From NCBI GenBank assembly GCA_946902875.1, contig OX336351.1, forward strand, positions 992,001 through 1,056,000: a stretch of 64,000 nucleotides of DNA, written 5' to 3'. The notes under the pieces are model-generated. The model saw only the letters and a list, made by a program, of their open reading frames with translations, searched no databases and was not told the DNA's origin. This DNA comes from Nematopogon swammerdamellus (lineage: Eukaryota > Arthropoda > Insecta > Lepidoptera > Adelidae). Position numbers and translations under genes: made by a program. This document shows positions 21,197-32,410 of this stretch, piece after piece. Numbering within the stretch: the first letter of the stretch is position 1; each line of letters begins with the position of its first letter.

Positions 21197-21583
21197 CCTA
21201 GTGCATAGATTTTGGAAGGCACAGATTCACAACGTAGAACAAAAAAATGGAAGCAACAAATTATTGTTTCCAATACAATCAAAAGATGGCGCTACCAGTA
21301 TTCAATGAAATAATTTTTTGAAATTTAAATTTATTAAAAACTTTTCTCTGCTAATTAAACAATAATTTTTAATGCAATTACCATTGTATCATTTAAACAT
21401 TATTTTATTTTATGTTTTATCTTGAAAATTACAATTTTTCAAGTTTTTTGTAATTAAAAATAATGGCTCCATCTAGTAGCACTGCGATAGAATTAAAACA
21501 ATTTGTAACGCCGTCTAGTGGTACTACAAATTTTTTTGTTCTACGTTGTGAATCTGTACCTTCCAAAATCTATGACCTAGTGG
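21197..21583. mobile_element. TIR element, about 390 bp
   Basis: Left arm CATAGATTTTGGAAGGCACA/GATTCACAACGTAGAACA is repeated in reverse on the right with one change (GTACAGATT). No coding sequence, so it is MITE-like. Confidence 0.85.
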
Positions 21584-22009
21584 AATGTAAGTAGTATTTA
21601 AACAAAACTCAAAAAGTTTTCGGTTCATCCTCATATATTGCATTATTTTGTGACAGAGATAGAAAAAACTAATCATGAACCTGTATCATAATTAGTGTCA
21701 TTTGTATCATCAAGCTATATCCCGACAATCTGGGTAAGTATAGTATTCGATGGTGTGTTGCAAGAGCTCGAGTTTAGCAAAATATTAGGACAGCAAGGAC
21801 GGCATTTGAAAGAAAGAAAGAAAAATGTTTCGGGATTCGGGAAAGGGAAAAGGATTTGTGTCAATGTAGATAAAATCTCAACACTGTAATATGTTTTTAA
21901 GGAGAAACAGATAATCCAAGAACTGAGAGGCTTTTTAAGCTATCAGACAGGGTTCACATAAAAATACACTAAGGTGTAAAACCTAATTCGGGGTAACTCA
22001 TATGAATGA
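21584..22009. other. no recognisable feature
   Basis: A short SINE-B-like trace (ATATCCCGACAATCTGGGTA near 21,717) is the only recognisable piece. Confidence 0.4.
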
Positions 22010-22135
22010 AGAGGGTACCTGTCAGGCCGACGTGGAAATCGCAACCTCTACAAACGATCGACATTCATGAGCGTCGTTACACATCTTGTCGGTGACTTGG
22101 TGCCACATGTCGCGGTTTTATAAAAAAAAAAACAT
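22010..22135 (+). repeat. LINE-C 3' end
   Basis: ACCTGTCAGGCCGACGTGG, GGTGCCACATGTCGCGGTTT and an A tail, in the orientation of 34,565. Confidence 0.75.
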
Positions 22136-22540
22136 TCACGGCTTACGCTTCAACTTGAAATATTTTGATACAGCTTTTACAGTAACGCCAAAGTAAACTT
22201 GTTTTACAGTCTCGTGCTCCTGTTTACGCGATAGCCCTCCGGTGCGACCCTTGTTCGCACGTGGGGAGTAGGTATGTACTGGGCTTGGGGGCGGAGAATA
22301 AATATTGTTTCCTCGTTCACAGCTCTGTCAGTAATACAATATATCTCATTTATTGCTCCGAGATGTGTTGTTTAGGCCCGGTAATAGTCCGCGAGCTTAT
22401 TTGTCTCCGTTATGTCGTTGTAGAAAATTCGTTTGGAAATTGGCGGTAATCTTTTTTTTAAAGGTTTGTCATACAATATTGTATGGTTAGTTCAAGCAAG
22501 ATGGCGTATGTAAGCCGTAAGATGGCGTTGAGTCGTCGGT
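22136..22540. other. no recognisable feature
   Basis: No family or coding signature seen. Confidence 0.4.
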
Positions 22541-22660
22541 TTTTCTAAGGAAACTGATACGGTTGGCTACATCCCGGGCAGGATAAACCCTACCACATAG
22601 TAATGTAAGCAGGGAAGAGACCTACAGTTTTACGTGGAATCCGAACCACGGTTATTTATA
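22541..22660 (-). mobile_element. SINE-A, internally deleted
   Basis: The 3' end (minus strand GTAGCCAACCGTATCAGTTT) is fused directly to the GGGTTTATCC...CTGTAGGTCTCTTCCC region, and the head is missing. Confidence 0.8.
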
Positions 22661-22726
22661 TATTTATTTTTGAATTTTTAACGGTCGGGTGGTTTTTAAA
22701 TTTGTATTTAACTTTTATTAAAGCTT

Positions 22727-22843
22727 AAAAAACCGCATCCAAATCGATCCATCCGTTTAGGAGTTACGATACCGAGTTTAGGAGTTAGAAAGACACACAT
22801 ATACACAGATACACCCCTCTTTTTTGCGTCGGGGGTTAAAAAT
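22727..22843 (+). repeat. Rep-J copy
   Basis: ACCGCATCCAAATCGATCCA, CACACATATACACAGATACA and TTTGCGTCGGGGGTTAA. Confidence 0.75.
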
Positions 22844-23479
22844 AAAATCAAAATGTACGTACTTATAAAATATTGTTTTTATGTATAAAATTAGAAAACT
22901 ATAAGGGCCAATATTACATCAAGCTAAGAAAAGGCCAGGCCAATTAAAGAGTGCCCTTACATTAAGGGTATTCTTAAATTGACCTGTATTGTTTAACAAA
23001 GAATATAACACAAGTAAATTGTGTTACATTAAGACTGTTGATTCTCTACCTGAAATAAAATAGAATAAAACATAAAAACTCCTTTTTAAATAAAAAATCT
23101 ATGAAGTTAGCTCCTGTCCTACAATTTGCCGGCGTCCCCCGCCGCGCCGCTCCGCCCGCCCCAGGCGCCAGAGTTGAAAATAAAACTCGCAACGACACGG
23201 ACATAAAACACAATCGAACATTCCCACCCCCTCAACGCCCCGCCGCCCCACCCCTGCACCTACGATCTACTATTATTTTATGTGCCTCCCATATTGTATT
23301 CATGCTTTTCTAATATCGCGCGCGGCACTATTCATGGTTTTATTACGCAGCGTAGAGCCGATAAATGTCTTCTAGTGTCGGCTGTGAGGGAAAAATTATG
23401 TATATTGTAATGCTGACAAACCTGTCAATATGTCTCACGAGTATGGGCTGGGTGGTGGTCACAATAGTGGGTAAAACGT
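22844..23479. other. no recognisable feature
   Basis: Includes a GC-rich, proline-codon-rich patch at 23,100-23,260 with no identifiable protein. Confidence 0.4.
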
Positions 23480-23531
23480 ACATACATACATACACGCTCT
23501 ATCCCGACAATCAGGGTAAGCAGAGTAATCG
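23480..23531 (-). repeat. SINE-B 3' end fragment
   Basis: (CATA)n followed by CTCTATCCCGACAATCAGGG and GCAGAGTAATCG. Confidence 0.7.
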
Positions 23532-24026
23532 TAATAATTAACTCTCTAACTTCTACTAACTTTAACGGTTAAGTTAACCTGCAGAAACGCCTAAATTAAA
23601 CACAAAAGTGGATAGACACTACGCTATACACATATATATATAAGTTATAAGTGCCGATTGTATTAGTGCAAATATTAGTCCTTTATTAACACATATATTT
23701 ACAATAATTTTACATATAATAAACTACGGTATTATTACGGTCTTTGATTAATACTGCCTATTTTTTTTCTTTTTTGATTATTGTTATCATTTTTCTTTGT
23801 TTTTAAATGTTTTATTTCTTACTAATAAATAAATAAATTGTCAATCATTAACTTCATAGGCTAGGCTTAAAACTAATACAATTTTCAACTTTGCTACATA
23901 GGTTACATTGCCTATACCTTTTTCAGGCATACTGGATGAACGCATGCTATTTATTATGTACCTAGTGACAAAACAAAATTGTATGTCTGAAATAAATGGA
24001 TATTTATTTTATTTATTTTATTTTTA
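23532..24026. other. no gene; AT-rich
   Basis: Ends in an AATAAATGGATATTTATTTTATTTA tract that may be a retroelement tail. Nothing else is recognisable. Confidence 0.4.
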
Positions 24027-24235
24027 ATCGGTGTTGGTGCCGCAAGTACTCTGGTAAGTTACAGCACAACACCAACCACCACGTTTAGCAAAGTATTCGG
24101 TCAAGATAACTATCAAGCAGCAAGTAAGGCACGAATGCCCACCTGCTGCGTGAATCGGTGGAAAGACCGTGCCAAGGTGAGAGGTGGCTAACCTGTCGCC
24201 TTTTAGCACGGCATCTCGTCCTTATTCCTTAGTCG
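24027..24235 (-). mobile_element. SINE-B, both ends truncated
   Basis: Minus-strand SINE-B body with GCAGCAGGTGGGCATTCGTG, CTTGCTGCTTGATAGTTATC and the hairpin segment. The GTGTGGGGCC head and the TATG tail are absent. Confidence 0.85.
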
Positions 24236-24641
24236 GGATTCTATTGATGCAACAAATTTTTTTTTTATTGATATAATTGTATTTTTAACCTTTGACAATT
24301 CTATTGATGCGAAGTATTTTAATGTTTTATTTTAATTTTGTTCTAGTTTTAATTGCCTTTTCATGCGCAAAACTTTATTTTTTTCTCTGTATTTTTTATA
24401 TTTTTTTATTTCATTGACAATTCGCTTAATAGGTAGGTGTGTATGTTATTGCTTAGGCTAAAATTATTAGTCACTTGCCATGGCTAGACCCAGAAAGTTA
24501 CAATTGTAAATTTGTTTAAATAAATGTGACGACCTCAAGTGTACCGACGGTACCTAAGACGGAAATGAATAAATGAAATGAAACTCGACTTAGCTTAACT
24601 AGCGTTTTATTAGTAAAGCGTTTTATGATTATTTTATATAC
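24236..24641. other. no recognisable feature
   Basis: AT-rich with TTCTATTGATGC repeated twice (24,238 and 24,300). Confidence 0.4.
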
Positions 24642-25126
24642 ACAGGATGTTTCAGGATAGGGTTTCGTAACTTCAGGGTTCGAAAGGGGTCCATATTTGA
24701 AGACGAAAGGCCCTGAAACTTTTTCCCAAATTCGATCATTATTATTTTTTGGTGAAAATCGTTTCATCGAGCTTTGGTGGACGGTTAACGTCCACCTTTA
24801 TTAAATAAACATAAAATGACTAACTTACATGCTTCACTAGTAGAATGTAACTTCGTGTAGGTAAATTGTCAAACACTTAAATTTGAATGACATAAAAATA
24901 AAAAGGGGACCACAGATTACCAATATATATTGGCTAGGTCATTGTACTCCCTAGACCTAGACAGCACTGTTGCGAAATCTCACTGTCCATCGAGTTTTTA
25001 TTACAATTTTCAATTTTTGCATGAAAAAAAAACTATGGAATTTCGATTTGAGTGATAAGGATTTTTTTCCTCTAATAATGAGTACTTTCTATTCCTAAAG
25101 TTTCTAATCCTCCTGAAACACCCTGT
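24642..25126. mobile_element. MITE, second copy of the 4,815 family
   Basis: Ends ACAGGATGTTTCAGGATAGG and CCTGAAACACCCTGT. Shares GGGTTCGAAAGGGGTCCATA and GAGTACTTTCTATTCC with the other copy, so the ends have begun to diverge. Confidence 0.85.
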
Positions 25127-25139
25127 ATACATTTTTTTT

Positions 25140-25468
25140 TATTATTTTTTTTTTTTTATGGAAACTGACACGGTTGGCTACATCACCTACAACATCCGTG
25201 ATGTCAGCCCATAACACCGGGTGAACTTGGTGCCACGTCAGTGCTTCCCTTCGGTCGTGCCGGCTACACTGAACTGGACGGAAAACACAAACTATTTACA
25301 TAGCCGTTTCGACCGACCTTTCATTCAGTGCGGTGGTACCAACCCGGGCGGGTTAAACCCTACCACCTAGTGATATAAGAAGGAAGTCATATCCCTTAGT
25401 CGCCTTTTACGACATACACGGGGAGAGATGCAGTGGGGCTATTCTTTTAAAGTACCGGCCCCCCACAT
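25140..25468 (-). mobile_element. SINE-AB chimera
   Basis: Minus strand: SINE-B head (GGCCGGTACTTTAAAAGAAT through TCTCCCCGTGTATGTCG and AGGCGACTAAGGGATATGAC), then SINE-A body and A tail. Same junction as at 36,462 and 45,050. Confidence 0.9.
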
Positions 25469-25769
25469 ACATAAAAAAGGAAAATTCTTCTAGGCTAATA
25501 ATGCGTTCGTTTATTCTCCGGGCCAAGTACTTAAACTCATTCATCCAATGTGCTCGTAACTCCGGCCCTTTCAAACGTGCTAGAAACAAATTAGCTCGCT
25601 TTCAAAAGAACGTAACGCCCTCAACAAACTCCTCTGTGCTCCACGCCGCCGCCGTAGCCCCGCCGCCGCCACCGTCGTCACGGAGGACCCCGAACAATAG
25701 CATCACGCATGTGGAACCCCGCCCACTGGCAGTGGTGGTGGGCATATGCGCGCAAATTATCCAGAACGG
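25469..25769. other. GC-rich patch, no identifiable gene
   Basis: CCGCCGCC-type trinucleotide runs near 25,645-25,690 give a low-complexity frame. No exon is supported. Confidence 0.4.
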
Positions 25770-26650
25770 TAGTAAGTAATGTAAGTAATTGTAACTGCAA
25801 TTAAATTATACGTAAATAATACGTAATCAATGGTTGTAAATTATGGAAGTCGCTAATGCAAGTTATTATAATAGTTATCCCGTGTAAAAATGTTGTCCAT
25901 GTGCTAATTAAGAATGTTGAATTGAATTATTTCAGTTAATAGCAGCAGTAGATAATAACAGTAAGTACGTTAATAATACGTAACTTATGTAAGTAAAAAC
26001 GGAACTAATGTAAGTAATTGTAAGTAATTATTAGATTAATAAGCAAGTAATGTTATGTATGTATATAATTTTTTTTTATGGAAGGCACGATGGCGCTCGC
26101 CAGACTAACGCAGAGGTGTAGTCCGACGGAGCCCACGGGTATTCGGATATTTACGGGGGCTGCGAATACCATGTCGGCCGGCTAGGTGCACCTTCACATT
26201 ATGTTTGAAGGACCTCAGACTGTAAATTGGAGGAAAGGATTCAGGCATTCCACATGTTGGCAACCCTGAAAATAAAGGATTGACAGGATCGTTTTGTATT
26301 AAGTGGGGGGATATCGACAGTGAGTGGATGCATTCTCAACCTGTTGCCATTGCCATCTAAGCTTTCAAAACAAAATTTTGATGTAGTAATAAAATAATAA
26401 AAGCTTTGACAATAAAATATATAATATATTTATTTTCAAAACTTTAATAATCATATAGCTACCAGCATGAACAAACTACGTAATTCGGGATTTCTCATAT
26501 GTACGGAGCGAAGTTCGATTTAAAGGCATGCTAAAAATATGTTTACATGAAAATGTAAATAATTCGCCAAATGTAAGTAATTGGCCATGTAAGTAATAAA
26601 ATTATCTGCGTAAGTAATTATCCATGTAAGTATTGCTATGGTGTACACTA
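25770..26650. repeat. scattered GTAAGTAAT motif cluster
   Basis: Roughly ten copies of GTAAGTA/GTAAGTAAT lie in two groups (25,770-26,055 and 26,570-26,635) in an AT-rich setting, interrupted by a LINE-C-like repeat. Confidence 0.6.
26075..26285 (-). repeat. LINE-C-like 3' end, diverged
   Basis: Starts with a T-run plus ATGGAAGGCACGATGGCGC and contains GCGAATACCATGTCGGCCGG and GGACCTCAGACTGTA, corresponding to the LINE-C blocks. A piece of the same subfamily is at 27,335. Confidence 0.6.
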
Positions 26651-27016
26651 TTTTCAACAAATCAGGAATTAAAATGGTCTTTCCCCAGTTACTTTACTCC
26701 TCCGATCCTGACTGGCACATCCTCGGGTGTGAAATTGTCTATGAAAAAATCACGTACGGCACATCCCTAACCATCCCCAACCCGCCAGTATTACAGCCCC
26801 CAACCCGATAGTATTCGGTCCCCACCGCCGCCAGTACTCCACCCTCCACCCCTCACCTCACCCCACGCCGCCCCCGAGAGAGATCTGATCAATTATATCA
26901 TAAGGGTTGTTTATTGAGCGCAGATAAAGCACAAGTGAACAGAGGTTAGTGAGGGTCTAGATCGGAAAATATTTGGCCAAAAAGTGTTAAGTTTTTTTTT
27001 TGCTAATAATTTGTAA
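26651..27016. other. no gene seen; possible Rep-N trace near 26,690
   Basis: GGCACATCCTCGGGTGTGAA weakly resembles Rep-N at 56,640. A CCCCAACCC-rich tract follows. Confidence 0.35.
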
Positions 27017-27160
27017 CATACACGCTGTATTTCGACAATCGGTAAGTAGAGTAATCGGGGTTGTGCTTAAAGACGATACTGGTAAATTAAAGCAAAACAT
27101 AGATCATAAACAAAGTGTTAGGACAAGATAAATATCGAAGACTTACTTATCCTATCGCGC
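27017..27160 (-). repeat. SINE-B, degenerate
   Basis: ACATACACGCTGTATTTCGA, CAATCGGTAAG, GAGTAATCGGGGTTGTGCT and GTGTTAGGACAAGATAA match the 3' half of SINE-B with many substitutions. Confidence 0.65.
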
Positions 27161-27334
27161 GCCCTTCCCTACATAATAAAATATCCAACTATGTATATAT
27201 GTAAATATGTTCGCTTATAACTCAAGAACGGCTCAACCTTCATGGAATCTTCAGTGTTTCTTTCGAAGATACATAATCTATTTAATTGTGCTTAAATACA
27301 AAATGTATTTAATTGTATGATAAATGTGTATTAC

Positions 27335-27400
27335 ACCATAATGTGAAGGTGCACCTAGCCGGCCGACATGGTATTCGCAGCCTCCGTAAATTGAAAAGAT
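27335..27400 (+). repeat. LINE-C-like fragment
   Basis: AATGTGAAGGTGCACCTAGC then CGGCCGACATGGTATTCGCA, the reverse of the block at 26,140-26,200. Confidence 0.65.
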
Positions 27401-27894
27401 ATGGTTTTGACATTACGAATGCTGACATTAAAAAAAATTTACATAAAAGATAAGTTTTTCCTTTCTACATAAAATCCAAAATAATACGAAAATAATTCAT
27501 ACTAATTTGTAAAGCAAATAATAGTCATACTATTCCCTTTTGAATTTTTTTGTTGTTAATTAATTTCGCACTACCCATCTACCTTACCCACAATCCTTTT
27601 GTCACTTCTTTGGTGCAATAAAGTATATTTTCAATCCATTTCATAATCGAATTAAATTACATGACAATTCCCTATTTAGTCTACACTGTATCTAGGGTTC
27701 GAGGTGAGAATGTTGGCACCGCTCAGCCTACTCCCCCGAGAAGCGCCGTGATGATTTAGACATAAAGAATTGCTTCTCGCTAGCTCAGTCTCCTTTACTA
27801 TTTATTTTCTCTCCTGCGCGAGCTTTTTATCGCATTAAATACAATTTCGCCTTGCAGTAATACGTTTTCAGCTTTGCGGAAAGTAAAATATAAT
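27401..27894. other. no recognisable feature
   Basis: AT-rich sequence. No family recognised. Confidence 0.4.
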
Positions 27895-28112
27895 TTACAA
27901 GCTGTGCCCGCGGATCCGCCCGCTCTCATATTTCACTTCACTGCTAACCTCATAAGCTATTTAGCGTGATAGTAAGTAGCCTATAGTTGATGGGAAGAAT
28001 CAAGATATCCGTAGAATTTTGTTTTATTAAAATCGGTTCAGTGGTTCTCGAGTTATAAGCGGACAGACAGACAGACAGACAGAAAGCAGACGTTGGATTT
28101 TATTATAGGTAA
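27895..28112 (+). repeat. Rep-K copy
   Basis: AAGCTGTGCCCGCGG, GCTATTTAGCGTGATAGTAA, AATCGGTTCAGTGGTTCTCG and a (CAGA)n tract. Nearly identical to 61,815-62,030. Confidence 0.85.
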
Positions 28113-28311
28113 GGAAGGAAGGATAAGGATTGAGAGGAAATAATACGAGTATGTACCAAAGACAAATGTACATATAAAATGTGTACTAAGAACACTCTCT
28201 GCTCTTGCGATTCTAAACGCGTTTTTGAAGATTTGAAAAAATAATACATAACTTAAATATTATAATTTTTTTTCATTTGCATAAATGTTATATTTTTACA
28301 TAAACATGTAC

Positions 28312-28605
28312 TGTGTGGGGTCGGTACTTTAAAATAATAGACCCACTGCATCTCTCCCCGTGTATGTCGTAAAAGGCGACTAGGGGATATGACTCCCTTC
28401 TCGCCCGGGTTGCTACCACCACCGCAATGAATGAAAGGTCGGTCGAAACGGCTATGTAAATAATTTGTGTTTTCCGTCCAGTTCAGTTCAGTGTACCCGA
28501 CACGACCGAAGGGAAGCACTGACGTGGCACCAAGTTGTTATGGGCTGACGTCACGGATGTTGTAGATGATGTAGCCAACCGTGGCAGTTTTCATAAAAAA
28601 AAAAT
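28312..28605 (+). mobile_element. SINE-AB chimera
   Basis: SINE-B head (GTGTGGGGTCGGTACTTTAA) joined to the SINE-A body through GACTCCCTTCTCGCCCGGGT, ending GCAGTTTTCATAAAAAAAAA. The only plus-strand member here, and it has lost a short stretch at the junction. Confidence 0.9.
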
Positions 28606-28880
28606 ACATTCATAGCGTCACGCCTGTTTCCCGGTGGGATAGGCAGAGACAACGGATCTCCACGTGCCACGATCCCGCCACATCTCTGCCGCCTCTTCCG
28701 CTCTCATAATGTTCTTCATGCATGCTCGTCGGTTACCGGTACTACGCCATTGACCATTTTTGAGCACATGCCCGATCTGGTCCCGGTTACTTGCGTTTAG
28801 GGCGACCCTTCCCGGCTCTTCCACTCACATTTACTCCATTAATTTCTTTCGTATCCTATCATCCATTCTGAATGAAACAT
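28606..28880 (-). pseudogene. Rep-F, possible LINE C-terminal fragment
   Basis: The minus-strand frame 28,618-28,824 contains DQIGHVLKNGQ, RSTGNRRACMKNIM and SAYPTGKQA followed by a stop, paralleling 10,198-10,460. It directly follows a SINE-AB A tail and is followed by an ATACATACATAC tract. The clade is not identified. Confidence 0.5.
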
Positions 28881-29157
28881 ATACATACATACACACACAC
28901 ACCTAAACATTGTACGTCCATAGACACCCTGTCACTCCCGGGGAGCCAATGTCCTTTCAAAATCTATTTGCTTATATTACGTCGAGATGAAAACTGCCTC
29001 TGTCTGTGTATATTTCAATCCTTGGAGATTTATATTCCTAATTAATATTCAGTCTTTGAAATATTTTCGTTCTCAATAGATGTTCTTACTGCTTCAGATG
29101 AGCTCATTTTCTCGGCCGCTTTGATTTAGCAATTTTATTACCTGTACGTAAAAACTC
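28881..29157. other. no recognisable feature
   Basis: Short (CA)n/(CATA)n tract at the start, otherwise nothing seen. Confidence 0.4.
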
Positions 29158-29397
29158 AAGTGGCAGTGGGCTGGGCACGTTAGCCGAAGAGACGGCGTCC
29201 GTTGGAGTAACCGTGTCCTGCACTGGCGGCCGTGGACTGGAAAGCGGAGTGCGGGAAGACCACCCGCCAGGTGGGAAGACGACATCAAGTACGTTCCGCG
29301 GAAAGCAGTGGGTTCCGTACCGCTGAAACCGGGAGGACTGGAGGAAAATCAGAGAGGGTTTGTCCAGCTAGTGGACGCTTACACGCTGACTGACTGA
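29158..29397 (+). pseudogene. RTE-type retrotransposon C-terminal fragment
   Basis: An open frame of about 79 codons ends at TGA 29,395. It encodes KWQWAGHVSRRDGVRW, RVLHWRPWTGKRSAGRPP and RWEDDIK, then VDAYTLTD. WAGHVxRxxDxRW...GRPPxRWxDD is the characteristic C-terminus of RTE-clade endonuclease/reverse transcriptase proteins. The 5' part of the element is absent, so it is a truncated insertion without enzymatic domains. Confidence 0.8.
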
Positions 29398-29483
29398 CGT
29401 AAAAGGAGACTAAGGCATGCAGGGCTAGAGGGCAATTGCCACCTCACACTTTGGCGCGGTCCCTCCGATGAATCGTGCAGGTA
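29398..29483 (+). repeat. SINE-B fragment, diverged
   Basis: GTAAAAGGAGACTAAGGCAT, CCACCTCACACTTTGGCGCG and CGATGAATCGTGCAGG follow the SINE-B order. Confidence 0.55.
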
Positions 29484-29496
29484 AGGTAGAATAGGC

Positions 29497-29672
29497 TTGT
29501 TTGCTGCCTAAACATTAACCTGTGTGTAATTTTTACAGCTACTTATTTGATTTAATTTTTTTGTTAGGACGAAAAATGCTCCTATAAACATATGTTTTTT
29601 TCTTACGTAAAGTGTTTATTTGAGTGCGTATGTAACCTTCGCGAAATTTTGACATAAATAACGAAGCACGTT
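29497..29672. mobile_element. partial copy of the 9,103 MITE
   Basis: Shares CTGCCTAAACATTAACCTGT, ACAGCTACTTATTTGAT and ATGCTCCTATAAACAT, and ends with an eroded right terminal repeat (GTATGTAACCTTCGCGAA). The left arm is missing. Confidence 0.8.
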
Positions 29673-30252
29673 ATAATAATATACTCGTAGTTTCACACTT
29701 AATATAATATCTTGTATGTGCTTTTTATAAAAAGTAGGGCTGGAAAAAAAATGTCTCTATGAAAAATATATTTTCTTTTAAGAACTCACAAAACCTACAT
29801 TTTAACGTCTCCACAATTTTGAACAGGCACTGCTTACTGAAATGTCGCGCGCAAAATAATTATTTTCACCCACTCAAAAGGCGCGCCCAGCACGCCAGAC
29901 TTTTCCCATAATTCACAGCAGAATCGTCTGTATTTCGTCTGCTATACGAATAATAATTTATGTATATCTCAAAATGATCCCCATTTGTTCAGAGCCGCAT
30001 CGTAGGGCATGATTTTATGAGCGCGAGCAGAGAAATAAGTTTGTAGAAGCGCTTCGACTAGTCGAGGGGAAAAATTACGAATAGGATCGCGAAAAAAGAT
30101 GAACATACAAATCCTTATAAGTTTATCACACTTTATTTAAGACGGAAACACACCGCTTGTGTTGTGTTGTGTGTGTTGCGGTGTTTGCATGTTGGTTGTG
30201 TTGTGTAGTTCGTGTGATCACTCGCGGAACTTTACGTCAGTATCGTTTCGAT
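29673..30252. other. no recognisable gene
   Basis: GTTGTGTTGTG-rich patch at 30,155-30,215, with related GTGTCGTGTTGTG patches at 30,670-30,870. They may belong to one older element. Confidence 0.35.
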
Positions 30253-30519
30253 ATACAGGATGTATTTGAATTAGCTGCGTTCCTTTTTGTTCTGTATCTT
30301 AAACTGGGCAACTTTGGTTATACAAAATTTGGAATTTTCAAAAAAAAAAAAATCACGTTCCCCATACATTTGGAGGTTAGGCCTGCCCTTAAATGTATGC
30401 AGAAAGTGATTTTTTTTTCAATTTCCAAAATCTGTAGAACAAAAGTTACCCAGTTAAGGATACAGAACAACCCCCTGAAAGGAATGCAGTTAATTCAAAT
30501 ACACCTTGTATATTGTTAT
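30253..30519. mobile_element. MITE with about 70-bp terminal inverted repeats
   Basis: Left ACAGGATGTATTTGAATTAG with CTGTATCTTAAACTGGGCAA is mirrored on the right by TTACCCAGTTAAGGATACAG and TTAATTCAAATACACCTTGT. Flanks are TATA. Non-coding. Confidence 0.9.
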
Positions 30520-31299
30520 TATATAGATTTTCCGCCATGATTTTGCCCGTGTTTGTGCTCACATTTTCGGAAACTGAACCCGTTCCGCAAACATACCTCT
30601 CATCGCCATAGCGTTGGAGCGTTATCTATGGTCAATTGAAGCGGCACAGTGCGCGGGAACAGAAACACATTGTTTGTGGTGTGTCGTGACGCACCATAAG
30701 CGCTGTGGAATCGATTTATCTCTCTGCGTCTGAGAGCCAATGCGTCCCAACACAACGCAACAATTAATACTTCTGGCGTGTCGTGTTGTGGCGCCGGAAG
30801 AACATACTGCACCTTTTCGTTTGGAATTGCTAGAACCACACTGTGGCTTGATGTGTCGTGTTGTGTCGCGTTTTTTGTACGTACTGTCAGCGCCACAACT
30901 ACAATGCAAATGGAGTACACGTCAACCAGATGTTGGTAACAAAATATGCATTGTATTATAATGCCGATTCAGGTTATTCATTTCTTTGGGCGTGCGTGTG
31001 TTTTGTTTGTGGCGCGGCCTGTATGTATGTGTGACAGCGTTAATAGTGTGTGTACACAGCACTTCCCCTTTCGAGAAGAGTTATTGCTATCATAGAATGA
31101 TAAATATTTGGAATGTGTCTCAGGGCTGTTTTCGATTTAGAGCCAAATAAAATTAACACCCTTTGTAGGTAACATGACGTGTTCTGTGATACTTACGAAT
31201 TAGGGGTGATTTTATAGCTCAAGCGAATGCAATTTGATGGAAATTTTTTTTTTAATAACGAAAAATTTTTTTTTTACTTACATATCGTTATCATAATGT
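30520..31299. other. no recognisable gene
   Basis: Overlapping short frames on both strands in a GTGTCGTGTTGTG-rich stretch. No domain is recognisable. Confidence 0.35.
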
Positions 31300-31520
31300 T
31301 TTCGGTTACGCGGTATATTACCCAAAGCGACTTACATTCGTCGACGTTTCATCCCTCGCTCTGGGGACATCCTCAGGACTCGCGGAACTGTGACGACCTG
31401 GAGGACAGCCTTCGCGTATCGTCCAGTCAGATGTCAACTGCCGGTCGCCGCTGACGTAGATTGTAGCGATGCGAGGGTAGTTCGGCCGATGCGGGTAGTT
31501 TCAATATCTCATGCTGGAAA
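31300..31520 (-). mobile_element. PLE 3' region relic
   Basis: Carries a hammerhead-like core (31,340-31,379) and a GACGTAGATTGTAGCG...GCGGGTAG stretch that aligns with the relic at 58,130-58,190. No reverse transcriptase sequence remains. Confidence 0.55.
31340..31379 (-). ncRNA. hammerhead-ribozyme-like motif, relic
   Basis: Minus strand: GTC, CTGAGGA, stem II TCCC...GGGA, GAA, ACGT, C, GAC. All core positions match, stem I is GTC/GAC, and the cleavage triplet would be GTC. Confidence 0.55.
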
Positions 31521-31561
31521 TATTTATAACTCGAGCAGTTAGTTATGTTCAGAGTTCAAAA

Positions 31562-32245
31562 ACGATTGTTTATTGTTTATTGTTTATTGTATAATTTCAT
31601 CCATAGGTAGGTAACCTACGCTTGGACATGTCGAAAATTCCGCCAGTTCTAAATTCAATGCGAAGAAGAACTGACAAACAAACTTCGCAAGTCACAATTT
31701 TTTGTTAGTACCTTATATATAAGTATTATAATTCAAGTAATTTACAATAATTAACGCATACTACCGCTCACAAGAACATTAATATTTACAGCATAAGCAT
31801 GAACACTCAAGAATCTGACCACTCTGCCTATTTACATTACCTATATCTGGTGTATAGTGCCATCGTCAATTTTGATACTTCCATGTATCAAGTCAAATAA
31901 AAACAATTAGTTTACGTTTATTACAAAGAAATGTAATAAGTCATATTAAAAATCTAATGATACAAAGTGTATCCAATTGTCAAAGTTGTTAGTGGGAAAA
32001 CAGTAGTCAGACTCTTATATAAAATTACGGTGAGTTAACGCATCCTTAACAGTATAATAACTCTTTTCAATTAATATTAGTTTAATCCGTCGTTTAAAAT
32101 TATTGTCATCTAATTGTTTTATGTTAGAAGACAGTTTATTATAAAATCTAACACTATTAAAGATAAAGCTTTTTGACGTTTTGGATAATCTATGTCTTAT
32201 TAATTGTACATTATGCTTATTGCTTTGTATATGGTTGCAGATATG
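31562..32245 (-). pseudogene. LINE-H 3' end with RT C-terminus
   Basis: The minus strand from about 32,245 to a stop at 32,015 encodes RHRLSKTSKSFIFNSVRFYN, KLSSNIKQLDDNNFKRRIK and EKSYYTVKDAL. This pattern is typical of the C-terminal tail of Jockey/CR1-type reverse transcriptases (FYNxLP...FKxxLKxxLxxKxYY). A 3' untranslated part of about 430 bp ends in three CAATAAA units. Near-identical 3' parts lie at 55,004 and 46,438. No catalytic domain is present. Confidence 0.75.
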
Positions 32246-32267
32246 TATATATTAGTTCAAAATAATA

Positions 32268-32410
32268 ATAATACCATCGGTAGCCTGGGCTCGCCCCTCT
32301 GCCGCAAATTCCGTTTGTTTTTATATTAATTTTAGGTTTTAATTTTTTTTTAATTTAAAATGTATATAAAAAGAAAAGTACAAATGAATGGATGATATAA
32401 TAAAAGTAAT
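32268..32410 (+). repeat. Rep-L copy
   Basis: ACCATCGGTAGCCTGGGCTC and the AT-rich end (ATATAAAAAGAAAAGTACAA) parallel 3,190-3,310. Confidence 0.55.

Noticed and set aside
30600..30930. opposing 75-105-codon frames
   Set aside because: They overlap each other on both strands in a GTGTCGTGTTGTG-rich stretch with no recognisable domain.
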